DNA of 64,000 nt from Sphingomonas naasensis (lineage in GTDB: Bacteria; Pseudomonadota; Alphaproteobacteria; Sphingomonadales; Sphingomonadaceae). Within the stretch, counting starts at the first letter, position 1, and the number at the start of each line of letters is the position of its first letter. The notes beneath the pieces are model-generated. The model was not told the DNA's origin. It ran no database searches and saw only the letters and a list, made by a program, of their open reading frames with translations. The stretch covers positions 248,001-312,000 of the forward strand of contig NZ_SRXU01000006.1 in assembly GCF_004792695.1 (NCBI RefSeq). Reading direction: 5' to 3'. The position numbers and the translations under genes were made by a program. Shown here in pieces: positions 8,371-17,345 of the stretch.

Positions 8371-9992
8371 AGGTCGTTGATCCACAAGGCGGCGTCCTTG
8401 TCCGAGAGGGTTCGCTTGCGGAGCCCGATCGCGATGCGGAAATTCCGCTCGATCTGCTCGGCGGTGAGATTCTTGTAGGCCGAGTACCAGAAGCGGCTGA
8501 CCGACATCGAATGCCGGGCCCATTCCTTGAACTGGCGGCCATGGCTGGCGCCGTCCTTGACGAGGAAGCGGGTGGGCGGGAAGCCGACGCCGCAGCACCA
8601 CGCCAGCGTGAGCCCGGCATGCGCCTTCTCGATGAAATCATCGAGATAGCTCTCCCAGGTCTGGTCGAAGTTCGAGAAGAACATCAGCCGGCTCTTGTTG
8701 TTGACCATCGCCCAATGGGCGAAATGGATCGTGCGCATCGAGCCGAGATAGCCCTGACGCGCGACGATCCGCAGCACCAGGCCGAGCCCGAGATGGCCCG
8801 CGCGGATCAGGATCATGCGCAGGATGCCCGGCTTGATCAGCACGATCGAGCCCATGTGGTTCTGCGGGATCCAGTCCTCGCGCCGCGCCATCTCGCGCAG
8901 CATCTTCGGATCGACCGGCGGCGCATCCTGCGAGGCGTCGCCGCGCTCGAGCACGCGCAGCCAGAACACGATGCCGGCGACCGTCACCGGCACGCAGGCG
9001 AGCCCCCAGAGCAGCCAGGTGATCATGCCGTGCCACGCCGCGTCGAAGCTGCGCGCCGTGAACAGCATCGAGATCGGCGTGCCGATCGCCACCGCGATCA
9101 CCAGATAGCCGAGCACGAACAGCACCAGCGGCAGCAATTGCTGGAAGAACAATTTGAGGAAGCTGAACCGCGTCGCCACCCCGGTTCCGGGCAACGCCAC
9201 GCCGATCTTGCCGAGCATCGCCGCGAAACCGAGAAAGGCCACGGCGAGCAGGATGAAATAGCGATCGGTCGGCATGATCAGGCTGAGGATCAGCCCGGGG
9301 ATCGACAGCGCGAACACCGCCGCGATGACGAAGCCGATCAGCCGCGCCCAATCGGCGATGTTGTCGGCCAGCGGGATACGCTTCGGCGCGGAGTGGTCGA
9401 GCCAGCCGAAGCCGGGCAGCAGCGCGGCGCGCAGCTTGGCGTGGATTTGGCTCGGGCTGAGCACGCGATACGGATTGGGCCCGTCGACATTGGCGCAGCG
9501 CAGCTCGACGCGGGTCGCCTCGAACAATGCATGCTCGGCGAGGATGCGATCGCGCGTCATCCCGCGATTGCCGTGATGATAGACGGTCGGCGTCAGCGCG
9601 CGCCGCTCGAGATAGGGCGCGATCGGCGCGCGCGCGTTCGCCGCGACGATCGAATCGAACAGCGGCCCGTCATTGTCGAGCGGTCGCTTGCAGCAGCGCA
9701 GCATCAGCCGCAGATCGGGCCCGATCGCCGATTCGAGCTGCGCCCAGAACGGCCCGCGGGCGCCGTCGAAATTCGCCTCGATCACGAACAGCGGATCATA
9801 GTCGAACCCCGGGAACACGCTCAGCGACATGAAGTGCAGCGCCGGCACGCGGGTCAGGAAGTCGGCGAACGGCCCCTCGCCTCCCGACGGATCGGTGCTG
9901 CGCCGGTTGCGCAGCCGGTCGAGCAGCGACGACAGGTGATCGTAGCTCTCCGGCTTTACCTCGAGCGCCACGGACAAAGTGGTTTGTCGCAT
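8367..9992 (-). CDS. hypothetical membrane protein: duplicated soluble domain around four transmembrane helices
   Basis: This 541-aa protein matches nothing I can name. It has a soluble N-terminal part (1-~215), four hydrophobic helices (~220-345) and a soluble C-terminal part. The soluble parts share an internal repeat: LHFMSLSVF...ANFDG...LRLMLRCC (residues 52-101) and IHFAHWAMV...SNFDQ...LTLAWCC (422-467), with the NFD-to-Cys distance nearly identical (26 and 25 residues). The repeat resembles the ferredoxin-like halves of dimeric alpha/beta-barrel proteins, but that is inference. It is first in the operon with the DyP peroxidase and P450, linked by 4-bp overlaps, so a membrane anchor or substrate-handling role for those enzymes is plausible. 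Confidence 0.85.
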   Translation of the reverse strand: MRQTTLSVALEVKPESYDHLSSLLDRLRNRRSTDPSGGEGPFADFLTRVPALHFMSLSVFPGFDYDPLFVIEANFDGARGPFWAQLESAIGPDLRLMLRCCKRPLDNDGPLFDSIVAANARAPIAPYLERRALTPTVYHHGNRGMTRDRILAEHALFEATRVELRCANVDGPNPYRVLSPSQIHAKLRAALLPGFGWLDHSAPKRIPLADNIADWARLIGFVIAAVFALSIPGLILSLIMPTDRYFILLAVAFLGFAAMLGKIGVALPGTGVATRFSFLKLFFQQLLPLVLFVLGYLVIAVAIGTPISMLFTARSFDAAWHGMITWLLWGLACVPVTVAGIVFWLRVLERGDASQDAPPVDPKMLREMARREDWIPQNHMGSIVLIKPGILRMILIRAGHLGLGLVLRIVARQGYLGSMRTIHFAHWAMVNNKSRLMFFSNFDQTWESYLDDFIEKAHAGLTLAWCCGVGFPPTRFLVKDGASHGRQFKEWARHSMSVSRFWYSAYKNLTAEQIERNFRIAIGLRKRTLSDKDAALWINDL

Positions 9993-10206
9993 GCCTCTCC
10001 CCCTTACGCGCGCAGCCGCCGCCCCTGGCGAACCGCGAGTCGCGAGAGAATGTCACACAGCCGAAAAGACAAAGATAGGATAGAACCGACGTGTCACGAG
10101 GTAATCACGACGAGCGCGCAAGATGCGTTGCCCATGAAATCAAACACTTGGCGCGACGCCCACGAAACAATCGAGGCAAATGATTGGGTAACCGCGTTTG
10201 CGCGGC

Positions 10207-11049
10207 CTAGCCGAACGTGGTGTCGAGGAACATCATCGCGGCGAGTCCGATCATCAGCCCGGTGCTCACCTTGCCCCCGCCGTTGATCCGCGCATGCGCG
10301 TCGGGGATGATGTCCGACGCGACGACATAGATCATCGCGCCCGCGGCGAGCCCCAGCCCCCACGGCAGGAACGCCTGCGCCAGCGTGACGATGCTCACCC
10401 CGATCAGCCCCGCCACCGGTTCGACCAGCCCAGAGGCGGTGGCGATCAGCACCGCCGGGCCGCGCGCATAGCCGATCGAGATCAGCGCGACCGCGACCGC
10501 GAGCCCTTCGGGGATGTTCTGCAGCCCGATGCCCAGCGCGGTGACCCGGCCGGCATCGAAATCGCCGCCGCCGAAGCTCACCCCCACCGCCATGCCCTCG
10601 GGGAAATTGTGCAGCGTGATCGCCGCGACGAACAGCCAGATCCGCCGCACCGACACGCTCGCCGCGGCGATCCCCGGCGGCCCGAGCCCGAGCTTGTCGA
10701 GCGGCGGCACCCAATCGTTGAGCCGTGCGATGATGAAGGCGCCGAGCAGCACCGCGGCGACGACGGTGATCGACGCGCCGGCCGCGCTCGCGCCCTGCTG
10801 CTTGGCGACGTCGATCGCGGGCAGGATCAGCGAGAAGAAGCTCGCCGCGAGCATCACCCCCGCGGCGAAGCCGAGCAGCAGATTCTGCTGCTCGTCGCTC
10901 GGTCGGCGCAGGAACAGCGCGGGCAAGGCACCCAGCCCGGTGGCCATGCCCGCGCACAGGCTGCCCAGCGCTCCGGCGGCGACGATCTCGTTCACGGCGT
11001 CTGCACCAATGGTCTGGACCTCCCCGGCGCGCGACGCACCGGCGCGCAT
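10207..11049 (-). CDS. ZIP-family divalent metal (zinc) transporter
   Basis: This polytopic inner-membrane protein of about 280 aa has eight predicted helices. The two metal-pathway motifs of the ZIP family are clear: HNFPEGMAVG in helix 4 and QNIPEGLAVA in helix 5. A histidine-poor loop separates helices 3 and 4. Members import Zn2+ or Fe2+. The start is uncertain: ATG 11049 has an AGGGG site at good spacing, while GTG 10995 would begin directly before helix 1. It is in the same orientation as, and downstream of, the TonB receptor but separated from it by a strong terminator, so it is probably transcribed independently. Confidence 0.9.
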   Translation of the reverse strand: MRAGASRAGEVQTIGADAVNEIVAAGALGSLCAGMATGLGALPALFLRRPSDEQQNLLLGFAAGVMLAASFFSLILPAIDVAKQQGASAAGASITVVAAVLLGAFIIARLNDWVPPLDKLGLGPPGIAAASVSVRRIWLFVAAITLHNFPEGMAVGVSFGGGDFDAGRVTALGIGLQNIPEGLAVAVALISIGYARGPAVLIATASGLVEPVAGLIGVSIVTLAQAFLPWGLGLAAGAMIYVVASDIIPDAHARINGGGKVSTGLMIGLAAMMFLDTTFG

Positions 11050-11105
11050 TTCAGCAACCCCTGCCCGTTTCGGCAAGTTCCCTGCCGGGCGGGGCGAAAA
11101 CGAAA

Positions 11106-11138
11106 AAGGGCCGCGGCGGGATTTCCGCCGCGGCCCTT
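11106..11138 (-). terminator. rho-independent terminator of the TonB-dependent receptor gene
   Basis: A perfect 14-bp stem (AAGGGCCGCGGCGG and its complement) with a 5-nt loop lies 20 bp after the receptor stop on the minus strand, followed by a run of five T residues on that strand. Confidence 0.85.
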
Positions 11139-11157
11139 CGCCTCCCCCCGGAGCGGA

Positions 11158-14100
11158 TCAGAATTTGACTTCGACGCCCACCGTGAAGCTGCGGCCGCGC
11201 GGATCCGCCACACGCGGCTCCCACGAGCCACCGGCGCCGGTGTTGCCGTCATAGGTGATCGCGAAGGGCGGATCGGTATCGAACAGGTTCCGCACGCCCA
11301 TGGTCAGCTTGTAGTTGGGCGACAGGCCCGTGTAGCTCGCCGACAGGTTGTAGATGATATAGTCCTTCACGAACGCGTTATATTCGGGGCGAGTGATCGC
11401 GCCCGAGGCGATGCCGGGCAGCGCGCCGTTCCTGTAGCCCTTGCGGAAGAGCTGGCTCAGCGACAGGCTGATATCGTCGTTCGAGTAGCTGATGAAGGCG
11501 TTGTGCTTCCAGCGCACGCCGAGATCGCCGGCAAAGCTGAACACGCCGATCAGGCTCGGGCCATATTGCGCGGTCGGCGTCAGCTTCTCGCGCTTCTTGA
11601 GCAGCAGCGTGCCGTCGAGGCCCGCCATGATCCGGCTGTTCTCGCTGAATTCGACGCCGCCGCGCAGTGAAACCTCAAGCCCCTGGGTGCGGCGCGAGCC
11701 GGCGTTTATCCAGCGCTGGTCGATGATCTCGATTGGCGTGCCCGCGCCGCCCGGCCGAAAGAAGCGCTCGGGGAACAGCGCGGCATTCTCGATCAGCTGG
11801 CGCAGCGTGAGCGTCTGGATCGTGTTGTCCACCGCGATCGACCAGAAATCGACCGAGGCGCTGAACAGTCGCGCCGGCTGGATCACGACGCCGACGCTGA
11901 ACTGCTTCGCGGTCTCGGGCCCGAGTTCGCGATTGCCGCCGGTGGCGATTTCCGGGCGGATGAACGCGCAGGCCGGATTGGTCAGATTGGGCACACCGCC
12001 GGGACAGGCGACCGGATCGGCGAGATCGCTACCCGAATAGGGCGACAGCGTCACGCCGTTGAAGATCTGGTTGAACGAGGGCACGCGGAAGCCGGTATTG
12101 TACGATCCGCGGAACATTATCTGCTCGATCGGCCGATATTTGACCGACACCTTCGGATTGGTCGTCGATCCAAACAGCGTATAATCGTCGATACGCACCG
12201 CGCCGGTGATCTCGAAGCCGGGGAACAGCGGCACCAGCACTTCGGCATAGGCAGCCTTCACCGTGCGGTTCTTTGGGGTCAGCGCGTTGACGTTGTCGAA
12301 CGCCGCGAGGAAGATCACCGGCGCAGTCGCCGCCGCGGCGTCGGATCCGTTGAACGAATAGGTCTCCTTGCGCACGTCGAGGCCCGCCGCCATCTGGACG
12401 TCGCCGCCCCAGACCGGGAAGAGCGAGCCCGAGATCGAGACGTCGAACTGCTTCACTTCATACTGGCCCCCATACAGCGTGGCGCCATAGGCCGAGACCG
12501 ATTCGAGCGCGGCGAGGCCCTCGGCAGTCTGGGTGGTGCTGAACGGATTGATCAGGCCGCTGTTCATCAAGCCGACCAGACCGCGCGGGACCTGGCCGTT
12601 GATCAGCGCCGCGCCGGCGACCGCCGGGGCATTGGGATCGAAATCGCCATTGCCCAGCGTGCCGCGATAATAATAGCCGGTGCCGAGCACCGATGCGGAC
12701 TCGCTCTTCGCATAGGATGCGCCAGCGCGATAATCCCAGTCGCCCACGCCGAACATCGGGCCCTCGACGCCGAAGGCGGCACGGAAGGTCTTGGTCTCGG
12801 TCACATATTCGCGCGTGCCGCAGGCGATGCAGCGCCAGCGATAGGCGATCGGCCGGCCATAGCGCCCGTCGAGCGCGGCCGCCTGCGCCGGGAATGCCGC
12901 GCGGATCGCATTGAACACGCTGTTGTACGTCGTCGCGGTCATGCTGTTGAGCGGATAGGCGATCGCGAGGTTGGTGGTGTTGGCAGTGAGCTGCGCGTTC
13001 GAGAAGCGCTTGGCCGAGGTCGCGTCCGATCCGGTGACCTCGAGCGACATCTGATGCCCCTCGCCGAGATTGACCACGCCGCGGCCATAATAGGTCAGCG
13101 TGTTGATCGGCTGCTGGAGCACAGCGGCGCGGCCGGTGTCCCACGCGCAGGCATAATAAGCCGTCGGCGCGTTCCACAGGACCTCGTCATACGGCAGCCC
13201 GCCGTCCATCGATTCGCAGCCGGCGCCGCCGGGCAGATCGAGAATGTTGATCCCGCCCGCCGCGGCGTTGGCATTGTTGGGCGCGGTCAACGTCAGCCCG
13301 GTGAGCAACGTCCCGTTCTGCGTGATGCTGTTCGGCCGCGTGTTGGCGCCGATGTTGAACGCCGTCGCAATCGGCGTGCCGCGGGTGTCGATCGTGAGGC
13401 CGCGTTCGGGCTGATAGCCGTTGACGAAGGGGCGATCCTCGCCGCGCAGCGCCCGGTTCCAGCTATAGGCGACCGCGCCCATCACGTTGAAGCCGTCCTT
13501 GTCGAGATCGCCATAGCCGGCGATGCCCGAGAGCCGGTAGATGTTGCCGCCGCCGGCTTCGGTGACGTCGGTGAAGCCCTGCAGGCCGAGGCCCTGATAG
13601 TCCTTGCGGGTGATGAAGTTGATCACGCCGCCGACCGCGTCGGTGCCGTAAATCGCCGAGGCGCCGTCCTTGAGCACTTCGACGCGCTCGATCGCCGCGA
13701 ACGGGATCTGGTTGACGTCGACCGCACCGCCGGTGAGGCCGTGCGCGGCGACGCGGCGGCCGTTGAGCAGCACCAGCGTCGCGGCGCTGCCCTGGCCGCG
13801 CAGGTTCGCCGCAGAGAGGCCGTTGGTGCCGCGCTGCGCGCCCGAGGTGACGTCGGCGTTCGAGGCGAGATTGTCCGCGCCGGTGCCGTTCGTGCTCAGG
13901 AACATGATCAGCTGCTCGGGGCTGCTGATCCCGTTGCGCGAGATTTCCTGGTTGGTGATGATCTGCAGCGGCAGCGCCGAATTGTTCGGATTCTGGCGAA
14001 TGCGCGAGCCGGTGATGAGGACTTCCTGCTCGCGCCCGCCGCGATCCCGGCCGTCTTCCTGATCGGCATCGGACACCGGCACCGCTGCGCCGGTGGGCGT

Positions 14101-14214
14101 CGCCGCCTCGGCGGTCGACTGGTCGGAGGTCTGCGCAGCAGCCGGCGTCACCGCCAGCGCGGCAAATGCCGTCCCCGAGACCAGCAAAGTCCTGAACGCC
14201 GTGAATCCAGCCAT
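11158..14214 (-). CDS. TonB-dependent outer-membrane receptor
   Basis: This 1018-aa outer-membrane receptor has a signal peptide of ~27 residues ending AAAQ, a TonB-box-like EQEVLITGSRI, a plug domain (NLRGQGSAATLVLLNGRR, ERVEVLKDGASAIYGTDAVGGVINF) and a long beta-barrel ending in GVEVKF, with the terminal aromatic expected of an outer-membrane barrel. Two extracellular cysteine pairs are visible (GAGCESM/YYACAWD and RWRCIACGTRE). The plug type is common in sphingomonad receptors for oligosaccharides and peptides, but the ligand cannot be deduced. The gene stands alone behind ~250 bp of AT-richer upstream sequence that must hold its promoter. Confidence 0.93.
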   Translation of the reverse strand: MAGFTAFRTLLVSGTAFAALAVTPAAAQTSDQSTAEAATPTGAAVPVSDADQEDGRDRGGREQEVLITGSRIRQNPNNSALPLQIITNQEISRNGISSPEQLIMFLSTNGTGADNLASNADVTSGAQRGTNGLSAANLRGQGSAATLVLLNGRRVAAHGLTGGAVDVNQIPFAAIERVEVLKDGASAIYGTDAVGGVINFITRKDYQGLGLQGFTDVTEAGGGNIYRLSGIAGYGDLDKDGFNVMGAVAYSWNRALRGEDRPFVNGYQPERGLTIDTRGTPIATAFNIGANTRPNSITQNGTLLTGLTLTAPNNANAAAGGINILDLPGGAGCESMDGGLPYDEVLWNAPTAYYACAWDTGRAAVLQQPINTLTYYGRGVVNLGEGHQMSLEVTGSDATSAKRFSNAQLTANTTNLAIAYPLNSMTATTYNSVFNAIRAAFPAQAAALDGRYGRPIAYRWRCIACGTREYVTETKTFRAAFGVEGPMFGVGDWDYRAGASYAKSESASVLGTGYYYRGTLGNGDFDPNAPAVAGAALINGQVPRGLVGLMNSGLINPFSTTQTAEGLAALESVSAYGATLYGGQYEVKQFDVSISGSLFPVWGGDVQMAAGLDVRKETYSFNGSDAAAATAPVIFLAAFDNVNALTPKNRTVKAAYAEVLVPLFPGFEITGAVRIDDYTLFGSTTNPKVSVKYRPIEQIMFRGSYNTGFRVPSFNQIFNGVTLSPYSGSDLADPVACPGGVPNLTNPACAFIRPEIATGGNRELGPETAKQFSVGVVIQPARLFSASVDFWSIAVDNTIQTLTLRQLIENAALFPERFFRPGGAGTPIEIIDQRWINAGSRRTQGLEVSLRGGVEFSENSRIMAGLDGTLLLKKREKLTPTAQYGPSLIGVFSFAGDLGVRWKHNAFISYSNDDISLSLSQLFRKGYRNGALPGIASGAITRPEYNAFVKDYIIYNLSASYTGLSPNYKLTMGVRNLFDTDPPFAITYDGNTGAGGSWEPRVADPRGRSFTVGVEVKF

Positions 14215-14469
14215 GTGATGTGCCCCCGTTGCCCCGCCTGCCCACGGCCGAGCCTGACCATTAAGTAACAGGAATGTTTCGCCCCGTCATAGTTTCTGTT
14301 CAGAAAGTCATAGCCCAACGGCATGTTTCACCGAAGAATTGTGTCGTTGTTGCAACACCTTCGGCATTGACTGGTGCGGGCCGCCGGGCGAGCCTGCCGG
14401 CTGGATCACGGTTCGGCGGGAAACGCATCATGACGCAGCATCGGCGGCACCATCGGTCGGCATCCGCGC

Positions 14470-16020
14470 TTGACTGAGACGACGGCTGCCGGCGCGAGCG
14501 GCATTCCCGGCGGCTTCCCCCGCATGGCGCTGTACGTGCTGCTCGGCTTCTCGGCCGGGCTGCCTTTCTACATGTTCTCGACCGTGCTCAGCGTGCGGCT
14601 CGCCGATCACGGCGTCGCGCTCGCGATCATCGGCTTCTTCGCCTGGGTGCAATTGCTGCCCACCTTCAAATTCCTTTGGGCGCCGTTGCTCGATCGCTAC
14701 GACGTGCCCGGCTTCGCGCGCTTCTTCGGCAAGCGGCGTGGCTGGATCCTGCTGTCGCAGCTCGGCATCTTCACCTCGATGCTGGCGATGGCGCTGTTCC
14801 ATAGCGACGCCAGCCTGCCGCTCACCGCGCTGCTCGCGGTGCTGCTCGCCTTCTGGACCACCACGCTCGAGGTCGCCGCCGATGCGTGGCGCATCGAGCT
14901 CGCCCCGACCCCCGGCGAGCAGGGGCCGATCGCGGCGTCGAACCTGTGGGGCTATCGCACCGCGATGGTCGCGGCGGGCAGCGGCGCGCTGCTCTTCGCC
15001 GATGCCGCGGGCAGCGTCGCGCCGATGCTGCGCAGCATCGGCATCGCGCCGGGCTGGCAGGCTTCGTACCTGCTGATCGCCGCCGGCGCCGCGGTGCCGC
15101 TGCCGATCCTCGCGCTGCTGCCGCGCCAGCCCGGCTGCGGCGGCGAACGCGCGGTGGCGCTGGCCACCGGGCTCGCCGCGAGCGCAGCGATCCTGCTCGC
15201 CTTCGCCGCGGCGACCGCGGCGATCGGCTGGCTGCTGCTGAGCGCCGCGGCCGCCAGCGGGATCAACTCGAAGACCGATGTGACCACCCCGGTGCTGGTG
15301 ATCGCGATGGCCCCTTTCGTGATCATGGCGCTGCTGACGCCGTGGATCCGCAAGCTCGCGCCCGATTCGGGTCCGCGCAGCTCGGCGGCGATCGGGCCCT
15401 ATATCGATTTCTTCTGGCGCTACGGTTTCATGGCGATCGCCGTGCTCGCCTTCGTCTCGGTCTATCGGATGGGCGACGTCCTCGCGCTGGTGCTGTCCAA
15501 GCCGATGATCCTGAGCCTCGGCTATACCAAGACGCAGATCGGCTGGGCCGACGGCGCGGTGGCGCTGATCGCGAGCATCGTCGGCGTCGGGCTGGGCGGC
15601 TGGATGGTGACGCGGTGGCGCTGGGGCGTGACGCTGACCGCGGGCGCGATCTTCGCGGCGATCGGCAATTTCGGCTTCGTCTGGCTGGCGCACCAGCCGG
15701 TGAACCAGAACACGCTGTATCTTGCCACCGCGGCCGACCAGTTCGGCAACGGCATGGCGGGGGCGGTGTTCGTCGTCTACCTGTCGATGCTGTGCAACCC
15801 GCGCTACCCGGGCGCGCAATATGCGTTCCTGTCGGGCTTCGCGTTCATGCTGTCGCGGCTGCTCGCCGGGGCCGGCGGGCAGCTCGTCGAGCGGCTCGAT
15901 GCCGCCGGCTATAACGGCTTCGACCTGTTCTTCCTCGGCTCGGGCGTGGTGAGCCTCGCGGCGCTGCTGTTCCTGCCGCTGCTCGCACGGGCGCAGCCGC
16001 GCGCGGACGACCGGGCATGA
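14470..16020 (+). CDS. ampG: AmpG-like muropeptide permease (MFS, PAT family)
   Basis: This 516-aa inner-membrane transporter has about 12-14 helices. The motifs GFSAGLPFYMF near the N-terminus and FKFLWAPLLDRYDVP are characteristic of AmpG/PAT permeases, which import GlcNAc-anhydroMurNAc-peptides released during wall turnover. It starts with TTG at 14470; there is no upstream ATG in frame with a ribosome-binding site. The stop overlaps the ATG of the next gene (ATGA, 16017-16020), a penicillin-recognising serine hydrolase, which supports a wall-recycling role. PAT members can also carry acetyl-CoA or siderophores, so the substrate is likely but not proven. Confidence 0.85.
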   Translation: MTETTAAGASGIPGGFPRMALYVLLGFSAGLPFYMFSTVLSVRLADHGVALAIIGFFAWVQLLPTFKFLWAPLLDRYDVPGFARFFGKRRGWILLSQLGIFTSMLAMALFHSDASLPLTALLAVLLAFWTTTLEVAADAWRIELAPTPGEQGPIAASNLWGYRTAMVAAGSGALLFADAAGSVAPMLRSIGIAPGWQASYLLIAAGAAVPLPILALLPRQPGCGGERAVALATGLAASAAILLAFAAATAAIGWLLLSAAAASGINSKTDVTTPVLVIAMAPFVIMALLTPWIRKLAPDSGPRSSAAIGPYIDFFWRYGFMAIAVLAFVSVYRMGDVLALVLSKPMILSLGYTKTQIGWADGAVALIASIVGVGLGGWMVTRWRWGVTLTAGAIFAAIGNFGFVWLAHQPVNQNTLYLATAADQFGNGMAGAVFVVYLSMLCNPRYPGAQYAFLSGFAFMLSRLLAGAGGQLVERLDAAGYNGFDLFFLGSGVVSLAALLFLPLLARAQPRADDRA

Positions 16021-17021
16021 TCGCGGCGTTCGCGCCCGCCGCAGCCGCGGTCGCCGACGGGCGCATCCCCGGCGCGACGCTCGGCATCGTCGCCGCCGAC
16101 GGCCGCCGCTGGGTGCATCATGCCGGCAAGGCCGCGCTCGTGCCCGAGCCGGAGGATCTGACCGAGGACCATTGGTTCGATCTCGCCTCGGTCTCGAAGG
16201 TGATCGCCACCACGACGATGATCCTGCGGCTCGCCGATTTGGGAAAGCTCGATCTCGACGCGCCGCTGACCAGCGCGATCCCCGATCTGCGCCAATACGA
16301 CGTCGCCAACGCCGCCGAGAGGAAGCTGACGTTCCGCGACTGCCTTGCCCATCGGACCTTCTTCCCCGCGGTCGAGCCGATCTACACCTATGGCGACGAT
16401 CCGGCGCGGCTGCGCGCCTTCGTGCTCCAGCGCGAATGGCGCCACGGTCCGCCGGCCTATTCGGACATCAACTTCCTGCTGCTCGGCATCGCGATCGAGC
16501 GGATCACCGGGCAGCCGCTGGGCGCATGGAGCCTGGACGAGGGCCTGAGCTTCGGCCCGCCCCCCGGCCCCGCGGTCGCCACCGAGGCGTGCAGCTGGCG
16601 CGGGCGGGTGCTCAAGGGCGAGGTGCACGACGAGAATTGCTTCGCGATGGGCGGGCAAACCGGCCATGCCGGGCTGTTCGGCACCGCCGCCGGCGTGCTC
16701 GGTTTCGCGCAGGGGCTGCTCGACGGCAGCGGGGCGAGCCCGGCGATGCTGGAGGCGATCCGCACCCCGCAATATGACCACCGCACCTGCGGCTGGGAGC
16801 GTAAGTTCGCAGGCTGGTCGGGCGGGCAGGCCTGCTCGGACGCGACGATCGGCCATACCGGCTTCACCGGCACCGGGCTGTGGATCGATTTCGACCGCGG
16901 GCTCGCCTGGACCTTGCTCACCAACCGCGTCCATCCGACCCGGCATCGCGACAGCGGCATCTTCCAGCTGCGACCGGAGACGGGCGATGCCGTGATCGCG
17001 GCGTGGGATCAGGGCGCCTGA
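16017..17021 (+). CDS. beta-lactamase-fold serine hydrolase (class C / DD-peptidase family)
   Basis: This 334-aa protein carries the three motifs of the penicillin-recognising family: S58-x-x-K61 in LASVSKVIAT, a Y-S-D in place of YxN (PAYSDINFLL), and GHTGFTGTGL corresponding to the KTG triad with His replacing Lys. No signal peptide is visible, so it is probably cytoplasmic, consistent with acting on peptides imported by the coupled AmpG-like permease. The family includes DD-peptidases, D-aminopeptidases and esterases; which one cannot be decided. It overlaps the convergent bL12-like gene by 13 bp. Confidence 0.85.
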   Translation: MIAAFAPAAAAVADGRIPGATLGIVAADGRRWVHHAGKAALVPEPEDLTEDHWFDLASVSKVIATTTMILRLADLGKLDLDAPLTSAIPDLRQYDVANAAERKLTFRDCLAHRTFFPAVEPIYTYGDDPARLRAFVLQREWRHGPPAYSDINFLLLGIAIERITGQPLGAWSLDEGLSFGPPPGPAVATEACSWRGRVLKGEVHDENCFAMGGQTGHAGLFGTAAGVLGFAQGLLDGSGASPAMLEAIRTPQYDHRTCGWERKFAGWSGGQACSDATIGHTGFTGTGLWIDFDRGLAWTLLTNRVHPTRHRDSGIFQLRPETGDAVIAAWDQGA

Positions 17022-17335
17022 CGCTCGATCGCGTCGACCAGATCCTTGGTTTCCTTGAGCCCGAGATGGGTCGCGTCGCGCGCCAGCTTGATCGCGTCGA
17101 TCTTGCGGCCCGCCGCCAGCAGCGCGCGGACCTGTTGCTCGACGTCTTCGGGCAAGGTGCCGGCCGGCAGCGTCGCGGGCGGGAAGCGCGCGGCCGGCAT
17201 CGGACGGTTGGCGCGATAGCTGCCCGGCGCACCGCCCATGAGCGGATCGCGTTTGCGGCCCGAACGCAGCGCCATCGCGGCGAGCACGAGGATCAGCAGC
17301 GCGGCTGCGATCAGGACGGGAAGCGGCACGAACAT
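17009..17335 (-). CDS. membrane-anchored protein with ribosomal bL12 C-terminal-like domain
   Basis: This 108-aa protein has an N-terminal transmembrane helix (residues ~4-22), a basic Pro-rich linker, and a C-terminal module (EDVEQQVRALLAAGRKIDAIKLAR followed by GLKETKDLVDAIE) that closely resembles the C-terminal domain of ribosomal protein bL12. In bL12 this domain recruits translation factors; here it is tethered to the membrane, and its role is unknown. Similar small proteins occur in other alphaproteobacteria. It sits 10 bp downstream of dacB in the same orientation and may share its transcript. Confidence 0.75.
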   Translation of the reverse strand: MFVPLPVLIAAALLILVLAAMALRSGRKRDPLMGGAPGSYRANRPMPAARFPPATLPAGTLPEDVEQQVRALLAAGRKIDAIKLARDATHLGLKETKDLVDAIERQAP

Positions 17336-17345
17336 GGCAGCTATG

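Noticed and set aside
8358..10286. 642-codon plus-strand frame opposite the 541-aa membrane protein gene
   Set aside because: Antisense of a gene with clear membrane helices and operon overlaps; the product is low-complexity and Arg/His-rich.
12184..12200. TAATCG followed closely by CGATA in the TonB receptor gene as another operator copy
   Set aside because: The spacer is 1 bp instead of 3, the right half is incomplete and it lies inside a coding sequence.
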